Source: Paraescarpia echinospica (lineage: Eukaryota > Annelida > Polychaeta > Sabellida > Siboglinidae). Taken from it: 64,000 bases of DNA. Shown one piece after another: positions 1 through 9,880 of this stretch. Below the pieces are notes generated by a model. That model saw only the letters and a program-made list of their open reading frames with translations, made no database searches and was not told the origin of the DNA. The position numbers were made by a program, and so were the translations under genes. Every line of letters starts with the position of its first letter. Position 1 is the first letter of the stretch. The stretch spans positions 347,501 to 411,500 of the forward strand of contig CM034543.1 in NCBI GenBank assembly GCA_020002185.1, read 5' to 3'.

Positions 1-1231
1 TATGTTAGTACTATTTTCCGAATGTTATATTTTCGTTTGTGCGCGTTGCGGGCTTGTATTCAAATTTGATTATCAACCCGACGCCGTGAAGTGCGCCCAA
101 AACGGGCCCCTGAGTGACCCGCTATGCTAACAGGGGTCCGCTATCGTCGATATGCTGCTGGTACAATACACACACCTACATTTATAACGTATTATGATAT
201 TATATTATTTTACATATATAGGGTGTTACGTATTACCAAGCTGTACAATAGTAATAATAATAACAACAATGAAAAAATAATAATAATAAAGTTCTTAAGC
301 AAAACAATAATAATATTTATTACTAATATATTTTATATAGCGTCAATATGAGCTGTGTGGATACAAATTATATTGTTATATTATTAAGTAGTGTAATATA
401 CATGTATATTATTAAGTTGCATTTATCACCATACTTTGATATAAACTCCATCGCGAGTGTATCACCAATACTGAAAGGAGATCAATCAACAAAGCGAAAG
501 TCGAGTAACAGAGCAAAGACATGCATCACCACGCTCAGTCCGTACAAACGTCAACTTCGATTGATTTAAGAACATAATCTGACAAAAATCGTTCAACTCA
601 GAATATACCACAACTCAGCACATGTGGAATTACACAGGGAGTGAAGAGATCGTTCGCAATATCATTGCGACGTCTCGAAGCTTCGAAAACAAGCGAGACA
701 ACAGGGTGTTGAAACAATAATACACCAACTATTTTCGGACAGTAAGGGCGGGGAAGAAAGGATAAAATGTCGACAATATACGGCTTGGGCACCATGACTG
801 GCCAGAGTCCGAGTGTGCACAATGTGTCAACAATGTGCGGCGTGGACACACCATGACTGGCCAGAGTCCGAGTGTGCACAGTGTGTGTGCGAAATGTGTG
901 ATGATGACTAAATAATACAAGAGGATGTGCAGGGGGCCCGTTTTGGACGCACATTTTTAGCAAGTCAACAATCTGGAGGTATTCTTAAATTCCCAGTAGA
1001 TACAGTAGTTTAAAAAGAAATTCGCTAAATTTTAGCAAAAACGTAGTCAGATAAGTGAAGAAGATGATCCCGTAGACAAATCCCGTATTAGAGTAACACA
1101 TGTCAACTTTATGACAAATCTCGCTTAATGGGCCCGTTTTGCACGCCATTCCCCTACATTTGTATATCGTTGTAAAACGCTGAGAAAAAAATTGGATGTG
1201 GCGCTTAATAAAAAGAAAATAGTATCATTAT
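1..1231. other. Non-coding stretch with inverted and direct short repeats
   Basis: No convincing coding sequence is seen. A 20-bp motif around AAAACGGGCCCC lies at 91-110 and recurs inverted at 932-952 and 1129-1150. A 30-bp direct repeat starting ACCATGACTGGCCAGAGTCC occurs at 791-820 and 850-879. Long AT-rich runs at 180-420 have no recognisable content. The inverted pair could mark the ends of a small non-autonomous DNA element, but no target-site duplication was identified. Confidence 0.5.
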
Positions 1232-2570
1232 TATACAAGAGAGCCTTTGACTTATCGAGAGTGTAGGGCCTATCTGTTTAAAACTCGCCCTTCTACAAGA
1301 GAGCCTTTGACTTATCGAGAGTGTAGGGCCTATCTATATAAAACCCGCCCTTCTACAAGAGAGCCTTTGACTTATAGAGAGTGTAGGGCCTATTTAAAAC
1401 CCGACCTTCTACAAGAGAGCCTTTGACTTATAGAGAGTGTAGGGCCTATTTAAAACCCGACCTTCTACAAGAGAGCCTTTGACTTATGGAGAGTGTAGGG
1501 CCTATCTGTTTAAAACTCGCCCTTCTACAAGAGAGCCTTTGACTTATAGAGAGTGTAGGGCCTATCTGTTTAAAACCCGACCTTCTACAAGAGAGCCTTT
1601 GACTTATAGAGAGTGTAGGGCCTATCTATATAAAACCCGCCCTTCTACAAGAGAGCCTTTGACTTATAGAGAGTGTAGGGCCTATTTAAAACCCGACCTT
1701 CTACAAGAGAGCCTTTGACTTATAGAGAGTGTAGGGCCTATTTAAAACCCGACCTTCTACAAGAGAGCCTTTGACTTATAGAGAGTGTAGGGCCTATTTA
1801 AAACCCGACCTTCTACAAGAGAGCCTTTGACTTATAGAGAGTGTAGGGCCTATCTAAAACCCGACCTTCTACAAGAGAGCCTTTGACTTATCGAGAGTGT
1901 AGGGCCTATCTATATAAAACCCGCCCTTCTACAAGAGAGCCTTTGACTTATCGAGAGTGTAGGGCCTATCTGTTTAAAACTCGCCCTTCTACAAGAGAGC
2001 CTTTGACTTATCGAGAGTGTAGGGCCTATCTAAAACCCGACCTTCTACAAGAGAGCCTTTGACTTATCGAGAGTGTAGGGCCTATATAAAAACCGACCTT
2101 CTACAAGAGAGCCTTTGACTTATCGAGAGTGTAGGGCCTATCTGTTTAAAACTCGCCCTTCTACAAGAGAGCCTTTGACTTATCGAGAGTGTAGGGCCTA
2201 TCTAAAACCCGACCTTCTACAAGAGAGCCTTTGACTTATCGAGAGTGTAGGGCCTATATAAAAACCGACCTTCTACAAGAGAGCCTTTGACTTATCGAGA
2301 GTGTAGGGCCTATCTGTTTAAAACTCGCCCTTCTACAAGAGAGCCTTTGACTTATCGAGAGTGTAGGGCCTATCTGTATAAAACCCGCATTTCTACAAGA
2401 GAGCCTTTGACTTATCGAGAGTGTAGGGCCTATCTATATAAAACCCGCCCTTCTATAAGAGAGCCTTTGACTTATCGAGAGTGTAGGACCTATCTATATA
2501 AACCCGCCCTTCTACAAGAGAGCCTTTGACTTATCGAGAGTGTAGGTCCTAAACCCCGCCCTTCTGAGAT
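1232..2570. repeat. 60-bp tandem array (about 23 units), apparently derived from a CR1-like 3' end
   Basis: About 23 head-to-tail units share the core GAGAGCCTTTGACTTAT followed by GAGAGTGTAGGGCCTAT. Full units are 60 bp; shorter variants lack part of the A-rich tail. Most units carry TATCGAG, and a run of neighbours carries TATAGAG, so variants cluster. The unit resembles the reverse complement of the 3' untranslated end of the CR1-like LINE seen at 17727-17786 and 5146-5215: both hold ACAAG, AGCC, CTTATCGAGAGT, TATCTA, ATA and CCCTTCT in that order. The last unit ends CCCTTCTGAG, as the LINE does. Short open frames across the array are a by-product of a unit length divisible by three. Confidence 0.9.
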
Positions 2571-3036
2571 AGTTGTCAGTGTTGTGACTAAACTATTTAC
2601 TCTGCAAATATTAACTCAATCGGCAGAAAACATTTCAACTATTTTCTTAATTTGTTGCCAAATTATTTGTTCCAAGATGTACCTTTATAGATTGTGAAAC
2701 GTCTATGTAAACCAAACCTGGATGCGGTCAGTACTTGCACTCGTGGACGGTGTTCATTTGGCTATAGCTGCGCCGTTTTGTGCGACTTCATTACTTCAAT
2801 GATATCATGTTACCCGCGCGAAGCATTGTGGTATGAAAACAATCGTTTTAGGCATGCGTCACAATAATAATTGTTCAAACGTATTCACAAAGGTGTTGCA
2901 ATATGACGACATCTAAGCGATATGAATGTCCGTGTTTGTCTTTAAAAAAGAAAAAATAGCTATCAAATATTACTGACACATGCAAAATTGTGCGCTAAAC
3001 ATGCACTTACAAAACCTACCCACTACACGATAGTGA
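2571..3036. other. Non-coding, nothing recognised
   Basis: Mixed-composition sequence between the tandem array and the first RTE-like fragment. No open frame, repeat or structured element could be supported. Confidence 0.4.
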
Positions 3037-4560
3037 ATGGAGACTTTAGTGCGCAAGAACAAACATTTAGGAAACGGCAACAGACAAATTTGGCCTAGAT
3101 ATGAGAAACGAAAGAGGCGACACCTTGGTAGAATTGGCAACATTAAAAAAGTACAAAATCATAAGTACCGTGTTCCAGAAGAAAGCAGCGAGGAGATGGA
3201 CATGGAAAAGCCCAAATGGAGAAAAGAAGAACGAAACTGACTACATCCTGACAAACAGGCCAGACAAGGTCACTAACGTAACTGTCATCAACCAAGTCAA
3301 CATCGGAAGTAACCATAGAATGGCATTGAGCAACATCAAACTGGAAAGGCTGAAAAGAAGAATTTGATAAACAAGAGACCACCGAGTGTAGATACCTCAC
3401 AAATCGGAAGAAAAAAGATCAAATTCCAACGCGAACTGGTGGATAACGGCAACCGTAAAAAACAAATCGAGTACGCTGAAATATGCAAGACCATAAAAAA
3501 GAAAGCGAAGGAGGACATCAGAAAGTACAAACAAAAGATCATACGAGAAACGATTTTGGCATCAAAGAGCCTGAGCAAAGCAAAAAGAACACAGGCACTA
3601 AGCCGAGACAGACTGATTACACTTCTAGACATGCAGGGTAGAGAAATACAACACCAAGATATGATCATGGAACGAATACAGGAATTCTACACCAAGCTAT
3701 ACAACAGTGAACAGAGTACCATAATTCACACCGACCCGAAAGAGGTACGAGAGATAACACCATGGGAGATGGAAGCAGCGCTAAGAGATATGAAGAAGGG
3801 GAAGACATCAGGCACGACCATGTAAACATTGAAACATTAAAAGCAGGAGAAGATATCATATCGAAGACACTGGTCAAGCTGTATACTAAATGCCTATCAG
3901 AAAGAGGAATATCCACCGGTTGGAAAAACGCAAAGATGGTGATAATCTTCAAGAAGGGAAATAAGAAAGACTTAAAGAACTACAGACCGATGTGTATGTT
4001 ATCAAACATCTACAAATTACTCACAAAAATACTAACGAACAGGCTAGAAAAGACACTCGACGAAAACTAACCACGAGAGCAACAAGGATTCAGAAGCAGG
4101 TACTCAACGACAGAAAACATACACGTCGTAAACCAACTGAAAGAGAAGTGCCGAGAATAAAATATTCCACTCTGCCTCGCCATCAACGACTACGAGAAGA
4201 CTTTCGACTCGGTGCAAACTCATGCAATACTTACCTCCCTTCAAGAACAGAGGGTAGAAGATGTGTACATCGATCTCCTGAAGACATCTACACCAACAGC
4301 TCGGTAATAGTCCACCTACACAAAAAGAGCAACAAGATCAACATCAAGAGAGGAGTACGACAGGATGACACCATATCGCCCAAGCTGTTTACGGCAACAC
4401 TCGAAAGCATATTCCGAAGACTGACCTGGAAAACTAGAGGCTAGAGGATAGACGGAGAATATCTCAGCCATCTTCGCTTAGCCGCTACTACATCGCAAGA
4501 ACTACAAACTTGTTGCAGGACCTAGCTGATGAAAGTGAAAAACAAGGTCTAAAGATTAAC
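3037..4560 (+). mobile_element. Decayed RTE-type LINE fragment (endonuclease C-terminus plus reverse transcriptase)
   Basis: Translated pieces in different frames follow the order of an RTE-clade endonuclease/reverse-transcriptase polyprotein. An endonuclease tail at about 3150-3360 includes WTWKSPNGE, DYILTNRPD and GSNHRM, the last matching the catalytic SDHR/H box. A linker follows at 3370-3830 with EYAEICKTIKKKAKEDIRKY. RT motifs come next: KNYRPMCMLSNIYKLL at about 3975-4025, a GFRSRYSTT-like stretch near 4086, an altered DYEKTFDSV region near 4190, and RGVRQDDTISPKLF at 4350-4390. The family normally has RGVRQGD, so a key glycine is changed. Several frameshifts and stops interrupt the reading frame and no FADD box could be placed in frame, so this is a dead copy. 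The 5' end of the element is missing. Confidence 0.85.
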
Positions 4561-4930
4561 AATCTCGAAGACAAAAGTCTTACCTCTCGACCGCGAAAAA
4601 CTCCAACATTAGCCCATGCGACTGCTAAAACCCTCTAACACTACGCATTTGGACGGCGAAAACGTCCTCGGTTGTGAAAATCTCCAACACTACCAATCTC
4701 AACGACATTTGTTGGAAATGTGAAAACGCACCCCTCCAAAAAATTAAACACGCTAAGGACCTACATCAGTTGGACGTGTTAGAAAAACTCCATTTGAAAA
4801 TTGCACCATATTTAGTTATTAGCCAGGCCCTTAGCCAGGATAGTGAATTTTTTAATTTACGCGTTCTAATTTTTCTATTTGCCCGTTACGCTCATAACAA
4901 ACACTTTTACACATGAGTAGTTAATAGGTC

Positions 4931-5099
4931 CATCTGGATGCCTAAATGTGGCTCCACGAAAGTGGGACCTATGACGCTGACTCAATTCTGGTTAGTAAGC
5001 GTCCCCTAGCGACTGTTGCCTTACTTCCGATGACGTAGTTACATCCTTAGTTATCACCCACCCTAGTGAGCGGTACGGGGTGGTGGACATCATCTTAAC
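4931..5099 (-). repeat. Dispersed ~160-bp repeat, inverted partner of 8793-8947
   Basis: The sequence from CCATCTGGATGC to GGTGGACATC is the reverse complement of 8793-8947, with high identity along its length, including the stretch TCACCCACCCTAGTGAGCGG. It abuts the 3' tail of the CR1-like fragment that starts at about 5100. The pair faces each other across 3.7 kb. It may be an independent short mobile element or a shared LINE untranslated region. Confidence 0.75.
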
Positions 5100-6665
5100 A
5101 AGATTTAACAAGATTGCCACCCAGAGAATTAACTCTAGATGGCAGGTGGACAAGGAAGCCCTTTGGCTTACCGAGGGTCCATCCCTTTTATCTACGTGTA
5201 TCCTGCCTTTCTGAGGTATGTATCGATTTTATTTTTAAACATATTCACGCTACTAGCACCCACACAATCGGCAGATAATCAGTTCCATTCATTTACAGTC
5301 ATTTGTGAAAATGAGAACTTTCTTATATATAATCTATACTGCTCCTTTGCTAATGTAACTTCATGTCCTCTAGTCCTTCTATTCCTTCCTTAACTGAGAA
5401 AAAATACTTCTATCAATATTTTCATAACCATTCGATATTTTAAACACTTCTATCTGATCTCCTCTCAATCTCCTGGTCTCTAGTGTTGTTAAACCACATT
5501 CTTATAGGCGTATTTCCTAACTAAGATCCCTTAGTATTGGTATCATTTTAGTCGCTATCCTCTGTACTCTTTCTAGCATATATATGTCCTTCTTGCGGTA
5601 TGGCCTCCACGCTTGTATACAATATTCTTAATGAGGCCTAACTATTGATTTGTACAGCGGTATTATTAGTTATTTTTCCTTATACGCTATATTTCGCCTA
5701 ATTAATCCAATGATTTTATTTCCTTTTACAGCTACAATCCCGCACTGCTCCGAAACCTTCATATCAGCACTATTGCTTAAAAAAAGTCCTTTTCTTTTAC
5801 AGTATAATTTAGTACAGTACCCCCCATTGTATATTGTACATCTACGTTCCAAAGTCCTGTGTGGACGCATTTACATTTCTCAAAATTGAACTGCATTTGC
5901 CACTTTCAGATCATTTTATCAACCTGTCAAAATCATCTTGTAAATGCTGTCGATCTCCATCACTTTTAATCTTTCTAAACACTTTTGTGTCATCCGCAAA
6001 TTTCAACATCTTGCTTGTTATATCATCGTCCAAATCGTTGATATATATTAAGGATAATATAGGTCCTAGTACTGATCCCTGTGGTACCCTACTCAAAATC
6101 GATTTACAATTTGAAGCCTCTTCATCATCTACTACCCGGTGTCTTCTATCAATCAACCATTTTTCTATCCAGTTAATTATACCATTTCCTTTTTCCATGG
6201 GCCTTTAGCTTAAACAGTAATCTCTGATGTGGCACTTTGTTAAAAATCTAAGTAGATGATATCTACTGGTGATCCCTCATCTACCCACTTAGTGATATAT
6301 TCCAAAAAAACATAATATATTTATTATGCATGACCGCTTTTAGAAATCCATTTTGAGATGGGTTTATCAAGTTATGTTTAACAAGAAAATCCACCATGTG
6401 ATCTTTAATTTGTCTTTCTAATAATTTGCAAATCACTGACGTTAAACTCACTGGTCTATCGTTCTCTGACTTGTTACTCGAATCTTTTCTAAATAACGGT
6501 ATAACGTTTGCTTCCTTCCATTCTAAAGGAACCACTCCCTCTTCCAATGACAAATTGAAAACTGTTGCAAGCGGTACGTTAATTTTTTCTTCAATTTCCA
6601 ATATGCGGTTTGGTGGGTCAGCGTCTTTCCTGTCGAATTTTGACCCGTGCCGAGTCGAAGCCTGC
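5100..6665 (-). mobile_element. CR1-like LINE fragment, copy 1 (5'-truncated, decayed)
   Basis: Read on the minus strand, this holds the reverse-transcriptase half and 3' end of the element also seen at 17669-19750. Motifs include PLATVFNLSLEEGVVPLEWK and an NYRPVSLTSVICKLLE equivalent (about 6400-6600), the VPQGSVLGPIL box and KFADDTKVF (about 5985-6090). In KFADDT the catalytic Asp-Asp pair is kept. Frameshifts and deletions break the frame between 6198 and 6281 and below 5900. The 3' terminus, at the low-coordinate end, carries two copies of a 10-bp ATCTTGTTAA-type tail repeat and abuts the inverted repeat at 4931-5099. The endonuclease domain is absent. Confidence 0.9.
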
Positions 6666-7754
6666 GGTCGGTGTTTAAGTCTGTTGAACACGCTTCTCAG
6701 TATAGAAAGGCGATGTTTAATGAAAATGTAACGTAGACGTTTAAATGATGACGAAGGTAACTACGCTGTATTCATGACGGGAGTCACGTCTACAAATGAA
6801 GGAATACGGACCCTCGCATACGTCTATGTACCAATGCATGAGTGAAAATGCATGCGCGAACGCGGCATGAAGGAAACAATGAATGGTAGGTGTGGGCGTG
6901 AACAGAGACGGTAATTGCGTGGGGAATTCAGACGGGTAAAGGTTACATCCTGTCCTCTAGATGCGTTTATGATAGACTTGTGGGTACTAAATGTGCGTGC
7001 GTGCGTGCGCGTGAATGATGAAGGAACGGAGGCGTGGGGAATAGTCAGAACGGAAAAGTTTACATGATGTCCTCCTATGATAGATTTATGTGGTCAAAAT
7101 ATGACATGAACGATAGCTAAGATTATAAAATTGATGCGCACGGGGAATGATAACGTTCTCCTCACACACGAATAATACAGGGATGAAAATTTTACAAATA
7201 ATGACTCGGTCCTTTAAATAAGATAACTGTAGTGGACTATTACCACTGTATATACGTTTATGAAGCTATGCAACAAAGCAACGAGGCTTGTTAATATAAC
7301 TCAGCGCTCCACATGTGATTCATTGTTCAGCGGCTGTTGACTATATTAGTCGATTAAAAAGAACCATTGTCGCAACATTCTGGCCGATAAACTATCGCGG
7401 GATCACGAGGAATTCCGAACATTACCACCAGGGGCTAATATCATATCAACCGAGTTACCAGAACATCGCTTGCAAGAAGGTTCTGGATATAAAGAGATAC
7501 GCTAAAAATGAGGACAGAGCACTGTCATTAATATCTTAACCTAAACGAGGAAGGCTTGTCTCGGATGAATTTTTCTAGGCAGGCGTTATAAGAAATGGAT
7601 GTGTTAATTTTTTGATTCTTTGGAGTCAACTAGCTAAGTGTTAAGAACAAACTATGACATGAATGATAACATTTATGAACACAGGGCCCAAAGTCAGCAC
7701 GTTCAAAAGACAAAATCTTGAACAAATTTAACGTTCAACATATATGGAACTCGA
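6666..7754. other. Non-coding with short diverged direct repeats
   Basis: No gene is supported. Segments at about 6895-6975 and 7030-7095 are diverged direct repeats (GCGTGGGGAAT, GTTTACAT, GTCCTC, TATGATAGA). A block starting ATGACATGAACGAT at 7107 recurs near 7655 and 8106. The 74-codon frame at 7315-7539 shows no recognisable domain. Confidence 0.45.
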
Positions 7755-8205
7755 AAGTAAATGTAGGTTCTTATATAGCGCAGTATCCAGTCCTCAGGAC
7801 TGCTCAAAGCGCTTTCCACTTTACTCTCTGGCAGACCTGTTCAATTGAACACCATCTCGACTTCTCTGGAAGCATTCAGCCACGCTGCAATTAATGCGCG
7901 AAGACTATTCGTATACAAAAATCCATCACTGTCTATCGCCAAGTATTCATTCATACAGCTGAGTGATCTGAAGCAATATAGAGTAATCAAATTTTCCCAA
8001 TGTTCGACACTGCTGCACTGGAATCGAATCCGCGTTCTGTCAGTCGAGAGTCCGCAGCCTAAATTTATTAGGTGGCGCTTCTTGGTAGGTCAATATGTCA
8101 AACAATGACATGAATGATGGGTAAGACTATAAAATTTATGCACGTGGGGTCCAAAGTCAGCATGTTAAAAAAAAACATCTAGAAAAATCTAACGTTCAAC
8201 AGATA
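7100..8205 (+). repeat. Three dispersed copies of an ATGACATGAAYGAT-led repeat
   Basis: Blocks begin at about 7107, 7655 and 8106 and share ATGACATGAAYGAT, a TATAAAATT-type stretch, GCACG-GGG and, in the last two, CCAAAGTCAGCA plus AACGTTCAACA. The second and third copies flank the truncated SINE at 7755-8060, so the SINE may have landed inside a tandem or dispersed repeat. Confidence 0.6.
7755..8060 (-). mobile_element. SINE copy, head-truncated
   Basis: Matches the body and tail of the tRNA-derived SINE at 22500-22800 and 57275-57588: AAGCGCTTTGAGCAGTCCT (reverse complement of about 7800), CAATTGAACACCATCTCGAC and TCATTCATACAGCTGAGTGA. The tRNA-like B box is kept near 8030 (GATTCGATTCC on the minus strand), but the A-box part of the head is missing. 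Pol III transcription from this copy is therefore unlikely. Confidence 0.8.
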
Positions 8206-8399
8206 TGAGACAGGAAACAATAGACATACAAGACGAAATACCACTCAACGAAGCAAAATCGACAAGTTCAAGACACTAACATCTAGAAAAAATATCATAT
8301 TTCCAAGTGCTAAAGAGCGTGAGATGTAAGTTTTCACAGTACTCTTATAGCATAGATTTACACAGGACTGTCAAATTAAATGATTATTGTTGCGTTGTA

Positions 8400-8792
8400 G
8401 TATAGTAGGTACAAATCAAGGGACAAATGATCATGATCGGTGGAAGGTGGAATGACGTCACTTCCGGTGTAAGGTCAAGTGGCTCCCCTAGCGAATAGGT
8501 CACGGTTAAATACCTCCGCCCGGTGATTAGGTAATGAACTAAATAACTAGGACACGTAAGTCAAAATGACGCTATTAAATGCGTGGTGGTAATCATCATC
8601 CGTAACTAATGTCATTATCGTTATCCGCGTGTCTCTTTGCTCAATAAAATACTTGAGCACTCGTATACTACCGTGTTTTGTTCGTTTTTCATACATATGC
8701 ATGCGTGCACACGCGATGATATTCCCGATAAGAGGCGGTCATCAGCCGTCCCCACCTCCCTTACACGCACACGCACACGCACGGACACACCA
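8400..8792. other. Non-coding with a short CACACG-rich run
   Basis: Contains a short imperfect (CACACG)n run at about 8764-8792 and no supported gene. The two overlapping frames at 8629-8841 use repeat sequence and look spurious. Confidence 0.4.
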
Positions 8793-8947
8793 AGAGGATG
8801 TCCACCACCCCGTACCGCTCACTAGGGTGGGCGATAACTAAGGATATAACGACGTCATTGAACGTAAGGCAACAGTCGCTAAGGGGCGCTTACTAACCAA
8901 AACTGAGTCAGCTTCTTAGGTCCCACATTTCATGGAGCATCCAGATG
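8793..8947 (+). repeat. Dispersed ~155-bp repeat, inverted partner of 4931-5099
   Basis: Runs from CACCAAGAGGATGTCC to GGAGCATCCAGATGG and is the reverse complement of 4931-5099. It lies directly upstream of the second RTE-like fragment in the same orientation, so it could belong to that element's leader. Confidence 0.75.
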
Positions 8948-9880
8948 GAACTGCAGAGGAGCTCTGTGGAAGAACATCGGGAAAGTGTCATGAAGGATGG
9001 TGAACAAACAAAGCGTAAAAAGAAGAAGAAGGAAGCATGGACAAAATAGACAAGACCAAGGAGAGGGTAAATCAACCGGATGCAAGGCTGATACCCATAT
9101 ACGGACAGAAAAAGAAAGCGCAAAGAGAGCTGATAAGGCGAGGAGTGACGCGGAAGTAGATGTGTACAGCAAGCTAGAAGAAGATGGTGGAAAGAAGATG
9201 GTATACAGAATGACCCGAGTCAGGGATGAGAATAGTAATGACGTGAAAGGTGGGACGGTGATCAAAGATAGAAATGGGAAGTTAGTGACAGAACGAGAAG
9301 CAGTGTTGAAGGTCTGGGAAAACTACTTCAAGGAGCTTTTGAACAAGGAAAGAAATAACAATGACTTGGAATTGCCATTGTATTTAGAAATAAAGTGGAG
9401 TAAGCTGATATTATTGATACAGAGGTGCAAACTTCGTTAAAAGGGATAAAGAGGGGGAAAGCACTTGGTATCGATGAGATGTTTGTGGAGAAGGTAATGG
9501 CGGCAGGGGAGAGTGGAAGCAGCAGGTCAAAGGGGCGACAGAATACATATATGAGGCAGGGTAAAGTACCAGAAGTGTGGTTGACATGGTTAATTGTCCC
9601 AATATGGAAGAGGAAGGGAGAAGTGCAAGATCCAGGGAAATACAGAGGCATCACACTTCTCAGTCACATCCTGAAGCTGCTAGAGAGAATCCTGGAAATT
9701 AGAACAGGGAGTAGGGGATTCAGAAAGGGCAGAGGGACAACGGATGCACTGTTTGCATTGAGACAGCTGGTGGAGAAGAGGTTGGAGATGCAAGGGAGAA
9801 TGGCAGTGGGATTTGTGGACCTGGAGAAGGCCTACACTGACACAGTTCGAAGAGAGATTGTTTTGGCAACAATGAGATAG
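8948..9880 (+). mobile_element. Second RTE-type LINE fragment, internally rearranged
   Basis: Two overlapping frames (8997-9440 and 9425-9880) encode a reverse transcriptase of the RTE type, distinct from the one at 3037-4560. Visible are the pre-RT region with WENYFKELLN (about 9317-9350), the A-region GIKRGKALGIDEM (about 9440), then PIWKRKGEVQDPGKYRGITLLSH (about 9598-9660), GFRKGRGTTDALFALRQLVE (about 9717-9770) and the catalytic-motif region VGFVDLEKAY (about 9808-9837). A frameshift lies near 9430, and residues are missing between the ILE stretch and GFRKGR. The copy ends before the palm FADD motif, so it cannot be active. Confidence 0.85.
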
